From contig NZ_CP130610.1 of NCBI RefSeq assembly GCF_030544485.1, positions 3,472,001 through 3,536,000 of the forward strand: 64,000 nucleotides of DNA, given 5' to 3'. Positions 54,738 to 63,968 of the stretch are shown piece by piece; the stretch's first letter is position 1; the number at the start of each line of letters is the position of its first letter. The stretch is from Halomonas sp. HAL1. GTDB lineage: Bacteria > Pseudomonadota > Gammaproteobacteria > Pseudomonadales > Halomonadaceae. A model generated the notes under the pieces. It did not search any database and was not told the DNA's origin. It saw only the letters and a program-made list of their open reading frames with translations. The position numbers were made by a program, and so were the translations under genes.

Positions 54738-55913
54738 TCATACTCTCTTTGAGGCGCAGAGACAAAAACAAAACCACCAAAATACAGAATTATTAAAATT
54801 CCCAAAAATAAACTTTGGCTCCAGCATCGCAACGACAAAACCGGCAAGAAGTGTTAAAAACGAAGCTTGCTTAATCGGAGAACTTCTAAATTTTCTAAGC
54901 CCGGAGAGCAAACCCAAACACACCAAAATAAAAGCACTCCCTCCTAAAAGAATGCCTCCCTGAGCTGTTAACAAAATAAAAACATTATGGGGATAAGCAC
55001 CTTCACCAGCATTCACCAACAAATTAAACCCCTGACCAGTCAGGGGTGATTGCATTATAATCTTACCAGCTACAACATAATCATCTACACGACCAGTTGA
55101 TAATTCATTAACAGATTCTAAACTATCAAACCCGCCTTGATTTAATCTTAAGTCATCCAGGTTATAAACTGCATATATAATTAAAATAACAAGAGAAAAC
55201 GAAACTGCTAAAAAAACCTTAATGCGTTTTGACAAAGCCCCTAAAACAAAAAGTGGAACTAAACTCGCTAATATACCAGTTCGTCCCACTGTAATAATTT
55301 GATTCGAAGCGAACACGAAAACCTGAAGTACCGACATAAATAAGGAAGAATAACCCAGAGAATATGCCCATGGCATGAATAGCGCTACCGCTGGTGACCA
55401 ACCCGTTCTCGACCCTCCCAATCCAGTGTTAGCCACGCTTAACTGCTGATTCAGAGGATTAGGGTAGTCAGGAAATAATAACATCATGACGATTGATAGC
55501 GAGGAAAACAAAAAGAATAAAAATACTGCCCTTCTTGCCACAACTAACACTCTACCGTACTCGATAAGCACCGATGTCGCCGCGACAAACAAAAATATTT
55601 GCAAAGAATTTTGAACGTGATACACAGATTGACTAAATTCGCCAAAAATGATGGCTGGAATGGACGCCAAACAAAAAAAAGAAAAAATAATAAAAACTGG
55701 CTTTCCACCACAAAAAAGGAATCGTTTTTTTACAACAAGCGCGGAAACTGAAATAGTGATTAAAACAACAAAAAGAAAAGACTTTAAAATCAACAACAGA
55801 GCTGGGCTAACACCAGGAAGCCAATAAACTGGCCCTAAACTTAGTAGAAGAGCATATAAATTAGTATAAAAACTTGACGAGAGTAGGTTGTCGAATCTGC
55901 GATCCAATCTCAT
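54738..55913 (-). CDS. wzy: O-antigen polymerase (Wzy-like)
   Basis: 391 residues, polytopic inner-membrane protein with about ten to twelve helices and large periplasmic loops. Seen: NTGLGGSRTGWSPAVALFMP, VGRTGILASLVPLF, and a second loop with LTGQGFNLLVNAGEGAYPHNVFI; the Arg-rich loops and the GxG...PHN pattern fit Wzy polymerases of the O-antigen ligase superfamily. DNA here is much more AT-rich than the flanking fnl genes, usual for wzy and suggestive of separate transfer. ATG 55913 with an AGGGA site is the start. It would polymerise lipid-linked units in the periplasm. Confidence 0.78.
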   Translation of the reverse strand: MRLDRRFDNLLSSSFYTNLYALLLSLGPVYWLPGVSPALLLILKSFLFVVLITISVSALVVKKRFLFCGGKPVFIIFSFFCLASIPAIIFGEFSQSVYHVQNSLQIFLFVAATSVLIEYGRVLVVARRAVFLFFLFSSLSIVMMLLFPDYPNPLNQQLSVANTGLGGSRTGWSPAVALFMPWAYSLGYSSLFMSVLQVFVFASNQIITVGRTGILASLVPLFVLGALSKRIKVFLAVSFSLVILIIYAVYNLDDLRLNQGGFDSLESVNELSTGRVDDYVVAGKIIMQSPLTGQGFNLLVNAGEGAYPHNVFILLTAQGGILLGGSAFILVCLGLLSGLRKFRSSPIKQASFLTLLAGFVVAMLEPKFIFGNFNNSVFWWFCFCLCASKRV

Positions 55914-56035
55914 AAACAATCCCTGAATCCAACTTCAAATGTAACTTCCCTAAAAGCCCTCATTAAAACCGCCCCGAAAAGATAACTAATGACAACCCAA
56001 GCGCAGACAGCTTTTGAAAAGTAAACAAATCAGCA

Positions 56036-57169
56036 TCAAGATAGCCCCAAAAAATCATTCCCATTAAACCATGGAGCCTGCGGTAAGGAAACATCGGGGT
56101 TATTGAGATGGACAATAATGTTCATTAAATACCGAGCACCTTCTGGTGCTGCCAAGCAGGTAGCCCAGCTACTTAAAATTTCACGCTCCGACTCTGAAAC
56201 TTTTCCGCCGTTGATTCTTTCCGAGAGCATTTGACCTAATTCGCAGATATCACCTGAACTAAACACTCCACCGACACCACTTGCCTTAACAACAACAGCA
56301 GACCCACAAGCATCACTCGCAATCGCAGGCGTCCCACTCATAAGGGCCTCCGACACCACCGCTCCCCAGCCATCGTGTCGACTGGGCAGAACCAGGCAAT
56401 CCGCAACTCTCATCTCCTCGCGAACTTGAGCCATTGGAAGTAAGCCGATCCAATCTACTCGGCCAGGAAGCATACTTTCCGCTTTTTCTCTTAGCCCCTG
56501 TTCCAGCGGCCCACTACCCACAACTGCTAATTCAAAATTCTGATTTTTGGGCAACGAAGCTAGCGCCTCAATGAGCAGATCTAGTCGTTTACGCTCTGTA
56601 AATTGCCCCACGCAAATAAAACGAAACCTGCTGGATGGCGCCTTAGGCTTGCCCTGGCTACTCTCAGCCTCAGGCAGGAAATAGGCAAATGGAAAAACCT
56701 TGTTTCGATTTACTCCTCTAGACACAACCCAATCTGCCGTATTCAGGCCTATGGCCAGAACTGCCAATAAACTTTTATCTGCAACTTTGAATAAGTAAGA
56801 GTAGATTAATCTTTTCAAATAACCGAAAAAGCCATGGCCATCGACTGTTTCCATTACCACTATTTTTTTTCGGCCGGATTTTCTCAAAACTGACTGCACA
56901 GCAGAAATTACACCATTTCCACGAATACCCTGACATATGTGCACGACATCTTCAGGCGCCTCATTGGCAAGGGCCACCGCTTCAGCCTCAGTAGGAATGA
57001 GTTTAAAGCTCGCCTTGCCCAATGAAGGCGCAACCCAGCCTTGCGTCACCCTATCTGGCGACATCTCTTGATGAGCCACATAGCAAACATCTACACCCAG
57101 CACTGCAAGTTCGGATGCAAGGTTTGCCATGTGAGGGCTTACGATTAACTGCCAGAACCAGATTTTCAT
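56036..57169 (-). CDS. Glycosyltransferase, GT4 family
   Basis: 377 residues, GT-B fold. Seen: N-terminal domain with SPHMANLASELAVLGVDVCY, then FRFICVGQFTERKRLDLLIEALA at the inter-domain hinge, VGSGPLEQGLREKAES, and the donor site SRHDGWGAVVSEALMSGTPAI (E-X7-E-like with the first acidic residue changed: D-G-W-G-A-V-V-S-E). Retaining glycosyltransferase; acceptor and donor unknown. It ends 116 bases before wzy. Confidence 0.82.
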   Translation of the reverse strand: MKIWFWQLIVSPHMANLASELAVLGVDVCYVAHQEMSPDRVTQGWVAPSLGKASFKLIPTEAEAVALANEAPEDVVHICQGIRGNGVISAVQSVLRKSGRKKIVVMETVDGHGFFGYLKRLIYSYLFKVADKSLLAVLAIGLNTADWVVSRGVNRNKVFPFAYFLPEAESSQGKPKAPSSRFRFICVGQFTERKRLDLLIEALASLPKNQNFELAVVGSGPLEQGLREKAESMLPGRVDWIGLLPMAQVREEMRVADCLVLPSRHDGWGAVVSEALMSGTPAIASDACGSAVVVKASGVGGVFSSGDICELGQMLSERINGGKVSESEREILSSWATCLAAPEGARYLMNIIVHLNNPDVSLPQAPWFNGNDFLGLS

Positions 57170-57419
57170 AAAAATTTAAACCTTAAAGTCGTTTTCTCAA
57201 TCCCCAGCGCTTGAAATACCTGCGCACTGCTAGTGGTGGCGTATGCAGCTAGCTGAAAAAAACTTAGGTTTTCGGTTGGGGTGGAGGCCAGGCGTAGGCG
57301 CAGAGAAATAAATAAGCCAAGCCCTCTAATAACGGAATGCTTTTTTTTGATGCTAAAGGAAAACCGTGTTGCCCCTGCAGACAACACTAAACGCTCGTAT
57401 AATGCCTACTGCGCAAAAT

Positions 57420-58607
57420 TCAGCGTGATGATTCGGATAGCTCGTCATAAACTTTTATATAACTTTCAGAGTTCTTAGCCCACGTAAAATCAGCGACTCT
57501 GCGCAACCCATTCGCGCCCATCTTCATTCGCAACTCACTATCCGTTATCAACTTTCTAAGCGCACTTTCTACATCATCAGCATTCTTTCTTCTCGCTAGA
57601 AACCCATCAATTTCATGGCGTATGGACTCCTCTGCACCTGAATCCCAGCATCCGATTACAGGTTTTCCTCTAGCCATGGCCTCCACATAAACAATACCAA
57701 AAGCTTCTAGCCAGCTGGGCATCACAAACAAGTCACTGGCTGCAATCACTGTCATTGCATCAATGTAGGGAAGGTGCCCTAAAAAGGTAACGTTATTCTG
57801 TATGCCATACTCTTTGGCGAGATTCTCAAGCGAAGGCTTTTCCGGCCCTTCGCCGACATGCAAGTAATGCCAATCAACAAGTCCATCCCGATAAAGATTG
57901 GCCAACGCTTTGAGAGTAATATCAGTTCCCTTAAAAGGGTATAGCCGGGCAACAGAAGAAATTAATGTCTTGCCTGAATACTCCGAGCGCATCTTTTCAA
58001 CTCGTTCAGGATCTTCATTAGGACTCTGATGCCCATTATGAAGTACAGAGATGTCATTACTCTTAAACCCAAATTTCTTTACAAAATCCTCCAACGGCCT
58101 ACCAACCAAAAAAACTTTATCAAACCACTTAGAGTAATCAAACGCTTTTTTAATAAAACTCAATTCATTTTGATATTTAAAGAGTGCAGGATGTCGACCG
58201 TGCACTGTCACTATTACAGGCACGTTAGCTCTTTTCTTGATAGCTTTTGCAAGAGTTATAGAGCCGCCAAGCTCATGAATGTGCACAACATCAAACTGCT
58301 CAAAGCCGCCCAACTTTCTTACGTATCTCAGAATGGCATACTCCAAAATTTTTGCACTGAGTAGAAAGAACTTAGATGAAAGCCGCCAAACATAGGGTAG
58401 GGTCGGGTATGGCATTGGAAGGAATTTAGTAGGCATAGGCTGACACTCCTCCAACCATAGAGTCCTGCCCTTTCCAGCGCTATATGGTGCAATCAAAGTA
58501 ATGTCTGCACCACACTCCGTTCTGGAGGCAATCTGTTGCACAATCTGTGTTGCGCTATTGCGGTTACTCTCATTCGGCCATAACAATGCGATACATAGAA
58601 CTTTCAT
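57420..58607 (-). CDS. Glycosyltransferase, GT4 family
   Basis: 395 residues, GT-B fold. Seen: VHIHELGGSITLAKAIKKRA, VIVTVHGRHPALFKY, ISSVARLYPFKGTDITLKAL, HVGEGPEKPSLENLAKEYGI and the donor-binding motif PSWLEAFGIVYVEAMARGKPV, a clean E-X7-E. The specific sugar is unknown. ATG 58607 is preferred; the frame opens at GTG 58622 and no clear ribosome-binding site precedes either. A 250-base gap separates it from the next gene downstream (56036-57169). Confidence 0.83.
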   Translation of the reverse strand: MKVLCIALLWPNESNRNSATQIVQQIASRTECGADITLIAPYSAGKGRTLWLEECQPMPTKFLPMPYPTLPYVWRLSSKFFLLSAKILEYAILRYVRKLGGFEQFDVVHIHELGGSITLAKAIKKRANVPVIVTVHGRHPALFKYQNELSFIKKAFDYSKWFDKVFLVGRPLEDFVKKFGFKSNDISVLHNGHQSPNEDPERVEKMRSEYSGKTLISSVARLYPFKGTDITLKALANLYRDGLVDWHYLHVGEGPEKPSLENLAKEYGIQNNVTFLGHLPYIDAMTVIAASDLFVMPSWLEAFGIVYVEAMARGKPVIGCWDSGAEESIRHEIDGFLARRKNADDVESALRKLITDSELRMKMGANGLRRVADFTWAKNSESYIKVYDELSESSR

Positions 58608-58758
58608 TGGAAGAACAACCACCCTTTATATATTATTTGAAACCATCAAAGTCGCAAATCCAACTCACCCAAAGGCAACATACCCTGCAGCCCGCCTTAT
58701 TCATCACATCGGCGATAGCGCCACTATTTAATCTCGGCAATTCGCTTGGCGAAGCCCG

Positions 58759-60192
58759 TCATAGCCCGGTTTTTTGTGCGTTTTTCTTGAGCCTACGCCC
58801 AACAAAACCAAACACCTCCCGAACCTCACCTCTAAACACAACACACCAACTCACCAAAACCACCAACCAATACGCCACCATCCATGCCCCCAGCGCCTCA
58901 CCCCAAAGAGTGAACACCACGGCTCCGGCAACAGAGATTACCGTGAAGGTATATAGCAATAGTCTCGGCATGGGTTTCCATAAATATATGGAGAACTCGG
59001 TTCGCAGAAAGAAGAATACCCAGAATGAAACGCAGGTGCTTACCGCCGCGCCAGAGGCGCCATAGGTTGGGATCAACCACCAGTTACCCACCAGATTCAC
59101 GGCGAAGGCGATAATCGCTGCCAGCATGGCAAAAGAGCTGCGCCGGGTGATGCCAATGCCCACAACCGTGGTTTCAGACAGCGTATACAGCAACGGATAC
59201 CCGATACAGGAAACCACAATCCATTGTACGGCGGCGTAGTTGGCCGGCAGGAAGAAAGTGACCACCCATGACAACAAGCCTGCTAACGCAAACCCAAGCA
59301 CCACCAGCGCCAGTATGTAGCGGCTTACCTTATGGACATTTTCCAGCCCTTTACCGGCGCTGGCCCATTTGTACACCGTAGGCGCCCAGACAGTGGAGAA
59401 GACACTTTGCAGGATAGTGGCCGCGGCCGCGAAGCTGACCGACACCGAGTAAACTCCCAGTTCTTCAAAACTCGCCAGCGTTCTTAGGAATACTTTGTCT
59501 ACCGCTGTTAGTCCCCAGAAGGCAAGGCCACCGAGTATCAATGGTAGGCCAAAACGGAGCATGCTTTTGAGCTGGTCAATGTCCAGCTTGGAGCGAATAG
59601 CCGCCAACCATTCCGCGCGAGTGTTCCATCCGTAAATCGCACAGACAAAACTTATAGCAGCGGCGTTGGCAAGCACCAGATTGGTTAAGTCTTTCTCGGC
59701 ATCTACAACTATATAGCCACCGATGATTGCCAGCAGAAGCAGTTTGGGCAACAGCTGGCTCATTGAAAAGGCCAGGCCGCGCTCGTTCATCCGTAGCACG
59801 AGAGACAAAAAACGGGAGATGTAGCTTGCCACCAGCGCCAACGCTACAAGCACACTCAAGTGCCACTGCGGCACCTCAAACAACCAACCTGCTAGCGCTC
59901 CACCGAACGACAGAATTACCAAGACCGTTAGCACCAATAACACCAAGCCTGGCAACATCGCCCTTTTCAGCAGTGCCGGCTTGTTCTCGGCCTCGTGAAA
60001 TTCCCTAACGTACGATTGGTCCAGACCAAGGCTGAATAGCAGAATGCTAAAACCAAGGGTGACCTGCAGCATTGCCATCCGCCCTACGTCTTCCTGAGAA
60101 AAGAACCATGTGACAACAGGCAGAGAGATGAGGCCGAGGACCGCTCCCCCAATCGGGCCTATGGCGAAGGCGGCTATTTGTTTGGGGGTCAC
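58759..60192 (-). CDS. wzx: O-antigen/polysaccharide flippase (Wzx-like)
   Basis: 477 residues, MOP-superfamily membrane protein with about twelve to fourteen helices. Seen: FAIGPIGGAVLGLISLPVVTWFFSQEDVGR at the N-terminus, FSLGLDQSYVREFHE, RFGLPLILGGLAFWGLTAVDKVFL in the middle and a basic C-terminus (RRLKKNAQK). It should flip undecaprenyl-linked repeat units to the periplasm for Wzy. GTG 60192 overlaps the stop of the upstream GT56 gene as GTGA, so translation is coupled. Confidence 0.88.
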   Translation of the reverse strand: MTPKQIAAFAIGPIGGAVLGLISLPVVTWFFSQEDVGRMAMLQVTLGFSILLFSLGLDQSYVREFHEAENKPALLKRAMLPGLVLLVLTVLVILSFGGALAGWLFEVPQWHLSVLVALALVASYISRFLSLVLRMNERGLAFSMSQLLPKLLLLAIIGGYIVVDAEKDLTNLVLANAAAISFVCAIYGWNTRAEWLAAIRSKLDIDQLKSMLRFGLPLILGGLAFWGLTAVDKVFLRTLASFEELGVYSVSVSFAAAATILQSVFSTVWAPTVYKWASAGKGLENVHKVSRYILALVVLGFALAGLLSWVVTFFLPANYAAVQWIVVSCIGYPLLYTLSETTVVGIGITRRSSFAMLAAIIAFAVNLVGNWWLIPTYGASGAAVSTCVSFWVFFFLRTEFSIYLWKPMPRLLLYTFTVISVAGAVVFTLWGEALGAWMVAYWLVVLVSWCVVFRGEVREVFGFVGRRLKKNAQKTGL

Positions 60193-61385
60193 TGATATGG
60201 CTCAACTTTTAATTGAGGCCTCTGACCACCCTTCACAGACAACGCTTTCTCAACCAGTTTTTGGGTACGTTCATAAGCCCTTTCGCGGGACCAATAATCG
60301 CTTACAAGAGCGCTGTTGCTGGAACGTTCCTCGTTGGTTAGAGGTGTTTTCAGAAGAACTGGATTGGCTTCCAACTCCTGAACGGTTGAAAGCACCACTC
60401 CTGATTTTTTGAAGAAGTCGCATACGGGGTTTTCTTGCCTTACAAAAACCCGGGCACCCAAGTAAAGCATGATCACAATATTACCAACCGCTTGCTGGCG
60501 AACATGGTTCATGATCACGTAGCCACACTTCTTGATAATGGTCACGTAGTCTTCGATAGGCATGAAGTCCATCAGTGGCTCAAAATTTTCGCAAAAGTAT
60601 TCTTTACCTATCTCGGTCAGCTTGCTGGCCAATTGATTATCACCATAGCTGAGAGGGGTTACGACCTGCTGGTCTTTCACTTGCAGTTTATGGAGCAGGT
60701 CAAAAACCTCGGCATGATTTCCGGTATAGGTGGCACTATTGCCCACCAGAATAGCATCACCGGTTACGCTCTCCCCTTCGAAGCCCTTAATGAGGTTGTC
60801 TTCCATGGTGCCGTAATTCCAAGGCACAAATTCTGGAAAATATTTCCACTTTCTGGACTGTTTCACCATTTCGTACTCTTCTGGCAACACCGGAGAGAAC
60901 ACCGAAATTCTCTCAATCGCGCGAATCTTAGTCGTGCGACGCCGAAAGGCACTGGTAATGCCTTTGACAACAGCGACTGCTCTTTGTCTGGGCGCCTTCC
61001 CAAAGAGGCTTGCGTACAGTTCTCCTGTTTTGTCGAGATACAGCGGAATATCGCCAAGCAGATCAGGGTAATAATCAAACCCCCATCCTAGCCAGATTAT
61101 CGGCGTGTTCTGAGGGATATTCTGGAGCTCGGGGTATGTGTATGATATCAGAGAGTGAAAGACCACGAGATCATACTTTTGGTAGACATCCTTCGACAGT
61201 TTTGGCTTCTTGTTGAAGAAACTACTGCGCTGCGTTTCGATATAATCTGGTGTCAGTTTGACGTATTTGAGTATTCTCTGTGGCGCAAATACGAAAACGT
61301 CATTCGAGCCAGGGAAGACTTTTTCGAATACTGGGAAAGCGTGATCCAGGAATTTATCATCGGTGGCGATGTGGAGAATTTTCAT
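60189..61385 (-). CDS. WecF-like glycosyltransferase (GT56), dTDP-4-amino-sugar donor likely
   Basis: 398 residues. Seen: the N-terminal HIATDDKFLDHAFPVFE; the C-terminal half carries the Glyco_transf_56 pattern VGNSATYTGNHAEVFDLL, VTPLSYGDNQLASKLTEIG, MNHVRQQAVGNIVIMLYLGA and FVRQENPVCDFF, matching remembered WecF (TDP-Fuc4NAc transferase). The dTDP-sugar genes (acyltransferase, VioA-like, rmlA) lie directly upstream; the acyltransferase stop overlaps this ATG (ATGA). So the donor is probably the dTDP-4-acylamino-6-deoxyhexose made by these genes. It is a peripheral inner-membrane enzyme. About 40 residues longer than E. coli WecF. Confidence 0.8.
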   Translation of the reverse strand: MKILHIATDDKFLDHAFPVFEKVFPGSNDVFVFAPQRILKYVKLTPDYIETQRSSFFNKKPKLSKDVYQKYDLVVFHSLISYTYPELQNIPQNTPIIWLGWGFDYYPDLLGDIPLYLDKTGELYASLFGKAPRQRAVAVVKGITSAFRRRTTKIRAIERISVFSPVLPEEYEMVKQSRKWKYFPEFVPWNYGTMEDNLIKGFEGESVTGDAILVGNSATYTGNHAEVFDLLHKLQVKDQQVVTPLSYGDNQLASKLTEIGKEYFCENFEPLMDFMPIEDYVTIIKKCGYVIMNHVRQQAVGNIVIMLYLGARVFVRQENPVCDFFKKSGVVLSTVQELEANPVLLKTPLTNEERSSNSALVSDYWSRERAYERTQKLVEKALSVKGGQRPQLKVEPYQ

Positions 61386-61945
61386 TGTGTTTTAAGAAAC
61401 TCGAGTTCAACTGTTTTCAGGTCTTTTTTCCTGTTCCTCAATGGTTTTGCTGGTACGCCAGAGTAGACTTTGAACTCCTCGCAATCAGCAGCAACTAGGC
61501 TCAAGGCACCAATCGCTACCCCTTCCTTCAACACTACACCCGGCAAAATCACGCTGCCGGAACCAACAATTACGTGCTTGTGAAGCTCGACATCCGCTGA
61601 CCGGACATTTTTGAATTCATCCGAAATCATGGGGTTAGTCAAAGTTGCCCCGGAGTAATCATCATTACTGCTATAGATCGAAACGCGGGAGGAAATATTT
61701 ACGAAGCTTGCCAGTACTATGCGACCCGCACCGATCAAAGAGCTGAATACCGCGATATGGATGTAATCACCTATCTCGATACCGCCCTCACCTGCCGAAA
61801 CAACACAAAAGTCATCGATACGCACGTGGCTACCAATGGATATTTTGCCTGGGTTGTACAGCGATGCCTTATCAGAGATAAATACATTAGATCCAAGACT
61901 AGAAAAGCCTATATTCTCGAGTTGTTCCCGGGACAGGAAAGCCAT
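61382..61945 (-). CDS. Hexapeptide-repeat acyltransferase, probably for the dTDP-amino sugar
   Basis: 187 residues, left-handed beta-helix acyltransferase. Seen: N-terminal LSREQLENIGFSSLGSNVFI, then repeats (KISIGSHVRIDDFCVVSAG, IEIGDYIHIAVFSSLIGAG, HVIVGSGSVILPGVVLKEG) and the closing VYSGVPAKPLRNRKKD. Such genes follow vioA-like or fdtB-like aminotransferases and N-acetylate the new amine (VioB-type). Catalytic His is likely in the DYIHIA strand. An O-acetyltransferase role cannot be ruled out. It lies 47 bases after the aminotransferase and overlaps the GT56 start. Confidence 0.75.
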   Translation of the reverse strand: MAFLSREQLENIGFSSLGSNVFISDKASLYNPGKISIGSHVRIDDFCVVSAGEGGIEIGDYIHIAVFSSLIGAGRIVLASFVNISSRVSIYSSNDDYSGATLTNPMISDEFKNVRSADVELHKHVIVGSGSVILPGVVLKEGVAIGALSLVAADCEEFKVYSGVPAKPLRNRKKDLKTVELEFLKTQ

Positions 61946-61992
61946 TACTAGAATTACCTCAGACGAAGTGAGCAGTCACGCTTTATATTCAA

Positions 61993-63093
61993 TTAAGGCA
62001 TCAGGCCTGATCGAATCAATTCAATGATTTCGCTTTGCTCTGTTCTTTTTAAACTATAATAAATGGGCAAGCAAAGAATGCGGCTGGCTATCTCGTGAGA
62101 GATGGGCAACTCAGCTTTCCCTCCCAAAAATCCGACGGTTTCTAGAGAAGGATAAAAGTAACGTCGAGCCAGAATCGCGTTCTCTTTCAACAGCTCTGCT
62201 ACCATTAACACTTGCCGTTCCGTTTCGAAAACAATAGGAAAGTACGCCGAGTTATATGAAAGATCGTCACTTCTTTTTTGAAGTTGTACTGAACCCACCA
62301 ACTCATGCTCATAGTTAGTCCAGACTGCGTTTCGTGCAGCTAGGTTACTTTCCATTTCATCCAAAACACAAAGGCCCATCGCCGCCTGTAGCTCATTCAT
62401 CTTGGCGTTGATGCCCAGCTCTTCGATGGTCTCCGGCCCGGTGATCCCGAAGTTGATCATCTTCCTTGCCCGTTCCAAGTCCTTCTTACGTTTGAACACA
62501 ATGGCGCCGCCCTCACCGGTATGGAACAGCTTCGTGGCATGGAAACTGAGGGTAGCGGCATCGCCGTGTTTGAGCAGGCTTTCGCCTCTATATTGCACAC
62601 CGAAGGCGTGGGAGGCATCGTATATAACTTTCAGACTATGCTTTTGGGCAATAGCATCGATGGCTTCTACATCGCAGGCGTTGCCAAATACATGGACCGG
62701 CACAATAGCACGGGTCTGAAGTGTGATTGCAGCTTCAATGTTCTCAGGCGCCAAACACCAGGTTTCCGAATCGATGTCTGCAAATACGGGTTGGATGCCA
62801 TCCCACTTCAGGGAGCTTGCCGTCGCGATGAAGGTGAACGGCGTTGTTATGGCTTCAGCGGGCTTCTCGTTTACTGGCTCATTAATACCGAGCGCTCGAT
62901 AGGCAATTTGCAGTGCCAGGGTGCCATTGGAGACAAGCAGAAGGTTTTCAACACCCAGATACTCTTCCAACCGGCGGGTTAGCTCTTGCACTAACGGGCC
63001 GTTGTTAGTTAGCCAGTTGCGCTCGTATATGCCATCAATGTATTGGTTGAGCTTGTCCCGGTTGGGCAGGTACGGCTTGGTGACGGGGATCAT
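61993..63093 (-). CDS. dTDP-4-keto-6-deoxyhexose aminotransferase (VioA-like, DegT family)
   Basis: 366 residues, PLP-dependent. Seen: [20 protein letters not shown] at the N-terminus, [51 protein letters not shown] and the Schiff-base Lys in [17 protein letters not shown] (188). The N-terminus resembles VioA, which makes dTDP-4-amino-4,6-dideoxy-glucose from the RmlB product. The gene overlaps the rmlA stop (ATGA), tying it to dTDP-glucose. A Fuc4N-forming (WecE-type) or 3-amino (FdtB/QdtB) product is possible; no FdtA/QdtA isomerase is seen in the window, which argues against the last. Confidence 0.82.
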   Translation of the reverse strand: MIPVTKPYLPNRDKLNQYIDGIYERNWLTNNGPLVQELTRRLEEYLGVENLLLVSNGTLALQIAYRALGINEPVNEKPAEAITTPFTFIATASSLKWDGIQPVFADIDSETWCLAPENIEAAITLQTRAIVPVHVFGNACDVEAIDAIAQKHSLKVIYDASHAFGVQYRGESLLKHGDAATLSFHATKLFHTGEGGAIVFKRKKDLERARKMINFGITGPETIEELGINAKMNELQAAMGLCVLDEMESNLAARNAVWTNYEHELVGSVQLQKRSDDLSYNSAYFPIVFETERQVLMVAELLKENAILARRYFYPSLETVGFLGGKAELPISHEIASRILCLPIYYSLKRTEQSEIIELIRSGLMP

Positions 63094-63968
63094 TCTGCGT
63101 CTTCCAGTATATCCAGGAGGTATTGACCGTAGCCGTTCTTCTTGAGCTGGTCTGCCTGCTGGAGAAATTGCTCTTTGGCTAGCCAGCCTTGGTTAAACCC
63201 GATCTCTTCGAGGCAGGCAATTTTGTAGCCTTGTCGTTTTTCTACGGTTTCCACGAACTGGGCAGCTTCCAGAAGGCTCTCGTGGGTGCCGGTGTCCAGC
63301 CAGGCAAAGCCACGCCCCAGCAGCTCAACATTGAGTTCGCCACGATTCAGGTAAGCCTGGTTGATGCTAGTAATCTCGAGCTCGCCACGGTGCGAGGGCT
63401 TCACCGCCTTGGCAATCTCGATGACGTCGTTGTCATAGAAGTAGAGCCCCGTTACGGCATAGTGGGATTTGGGCTTAGTGGGTTTCTCCTCAATGGAGAT
63501 GGCACGTTTATTGGCATCGAATGCCACCACGCCAAAGCGTTCGGGATCCTTGACCTGATAGCCAAACACGGTGGCGCCCGAGGTACGTGCCGCTGCTTCC
63601 TTCAGCTTGGGCGAAAACCCGTGGCCATAGAAAATATTATCGCCCAGCACCAAGCAGACGCTGTCATCACCGATAAAGTCTTCCCCGATGATAAACGCCT
63701 GCGCCAGTCCATCCGGGCTCGGCTGCTCCGCATAACTCAGCTGGATGCCGAAGTTGCTGCCATCACCGAGCAATTTTTGAAAATTGGGCAGATCTTCCGG
63801 CGTGGAGATGACCAAGATCTCGCGAATACCGGCCAGCATCAGCACTGAGAGCGGGTAGTAGATCATCGGCTTATCATAGATCGGAAGTAGCTGCTTTGAG
63901 ACGCCCATGGTGATGGGATACAAGCGTGTACCGGAGCCACCGGCGAGGATGATGCCTTTACGTGCCAT
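63090..63968 (-). CDS. rmlA: Glucose-1-phosphate thymidylyltransferase
   Basis: 292 residues. It condenses dTTP and glucose-1-phosphate to dTDP-glucose, the entry to dTDP-deoxysugars. Seen: [16 protein letters not shown] (nucleotide-binding loop), [65 protein letters not shown] and [14 protein letters not shown] strong GAGAGGAAG site precedes ATG 63968. RmlB (dTDP-glucose 4,6-dehydratase), needed for the next step, is expected just beyond the right edge. Confidence 0.96.
   Translation of the reverse strand: MARKGIILAGGSGTRLYPITMGVSKQLLPIYDKPMIYYPLSVLMLAGIREILVISTPEDLPNFQKLLGDGSNFGIQLSYAEQPSPDGLAQAFIIGEDFIGDDSVCLVLGDNIFYGHGFSPKLKEAAARTSGATVFGYQVKDPERFGVVAFDANKRAISIEEKPTKPKSHYAVTGLYFYDNDVIEIAKAVKPSHRGELEITSINQAYLNRGELNVELLGRGFAWLDTGTHESLLEAAQFVETVEKRQGYKIACLEEIGFNQGWLAKEQFLQQADQLKKNGYGQYLLDILEDAE

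Noticed and set aside
57166..57387. 73-codon minus-strand frame whose stop overlaps the start of the GT4 gene at 57169 (ATGA)
   Set aside because: The coupling-like overlap is suggestive, but the translation has no recognisable family, the start would be a non-ATG codon and no ribosome-binding site is seen. It may be only leader DNA.
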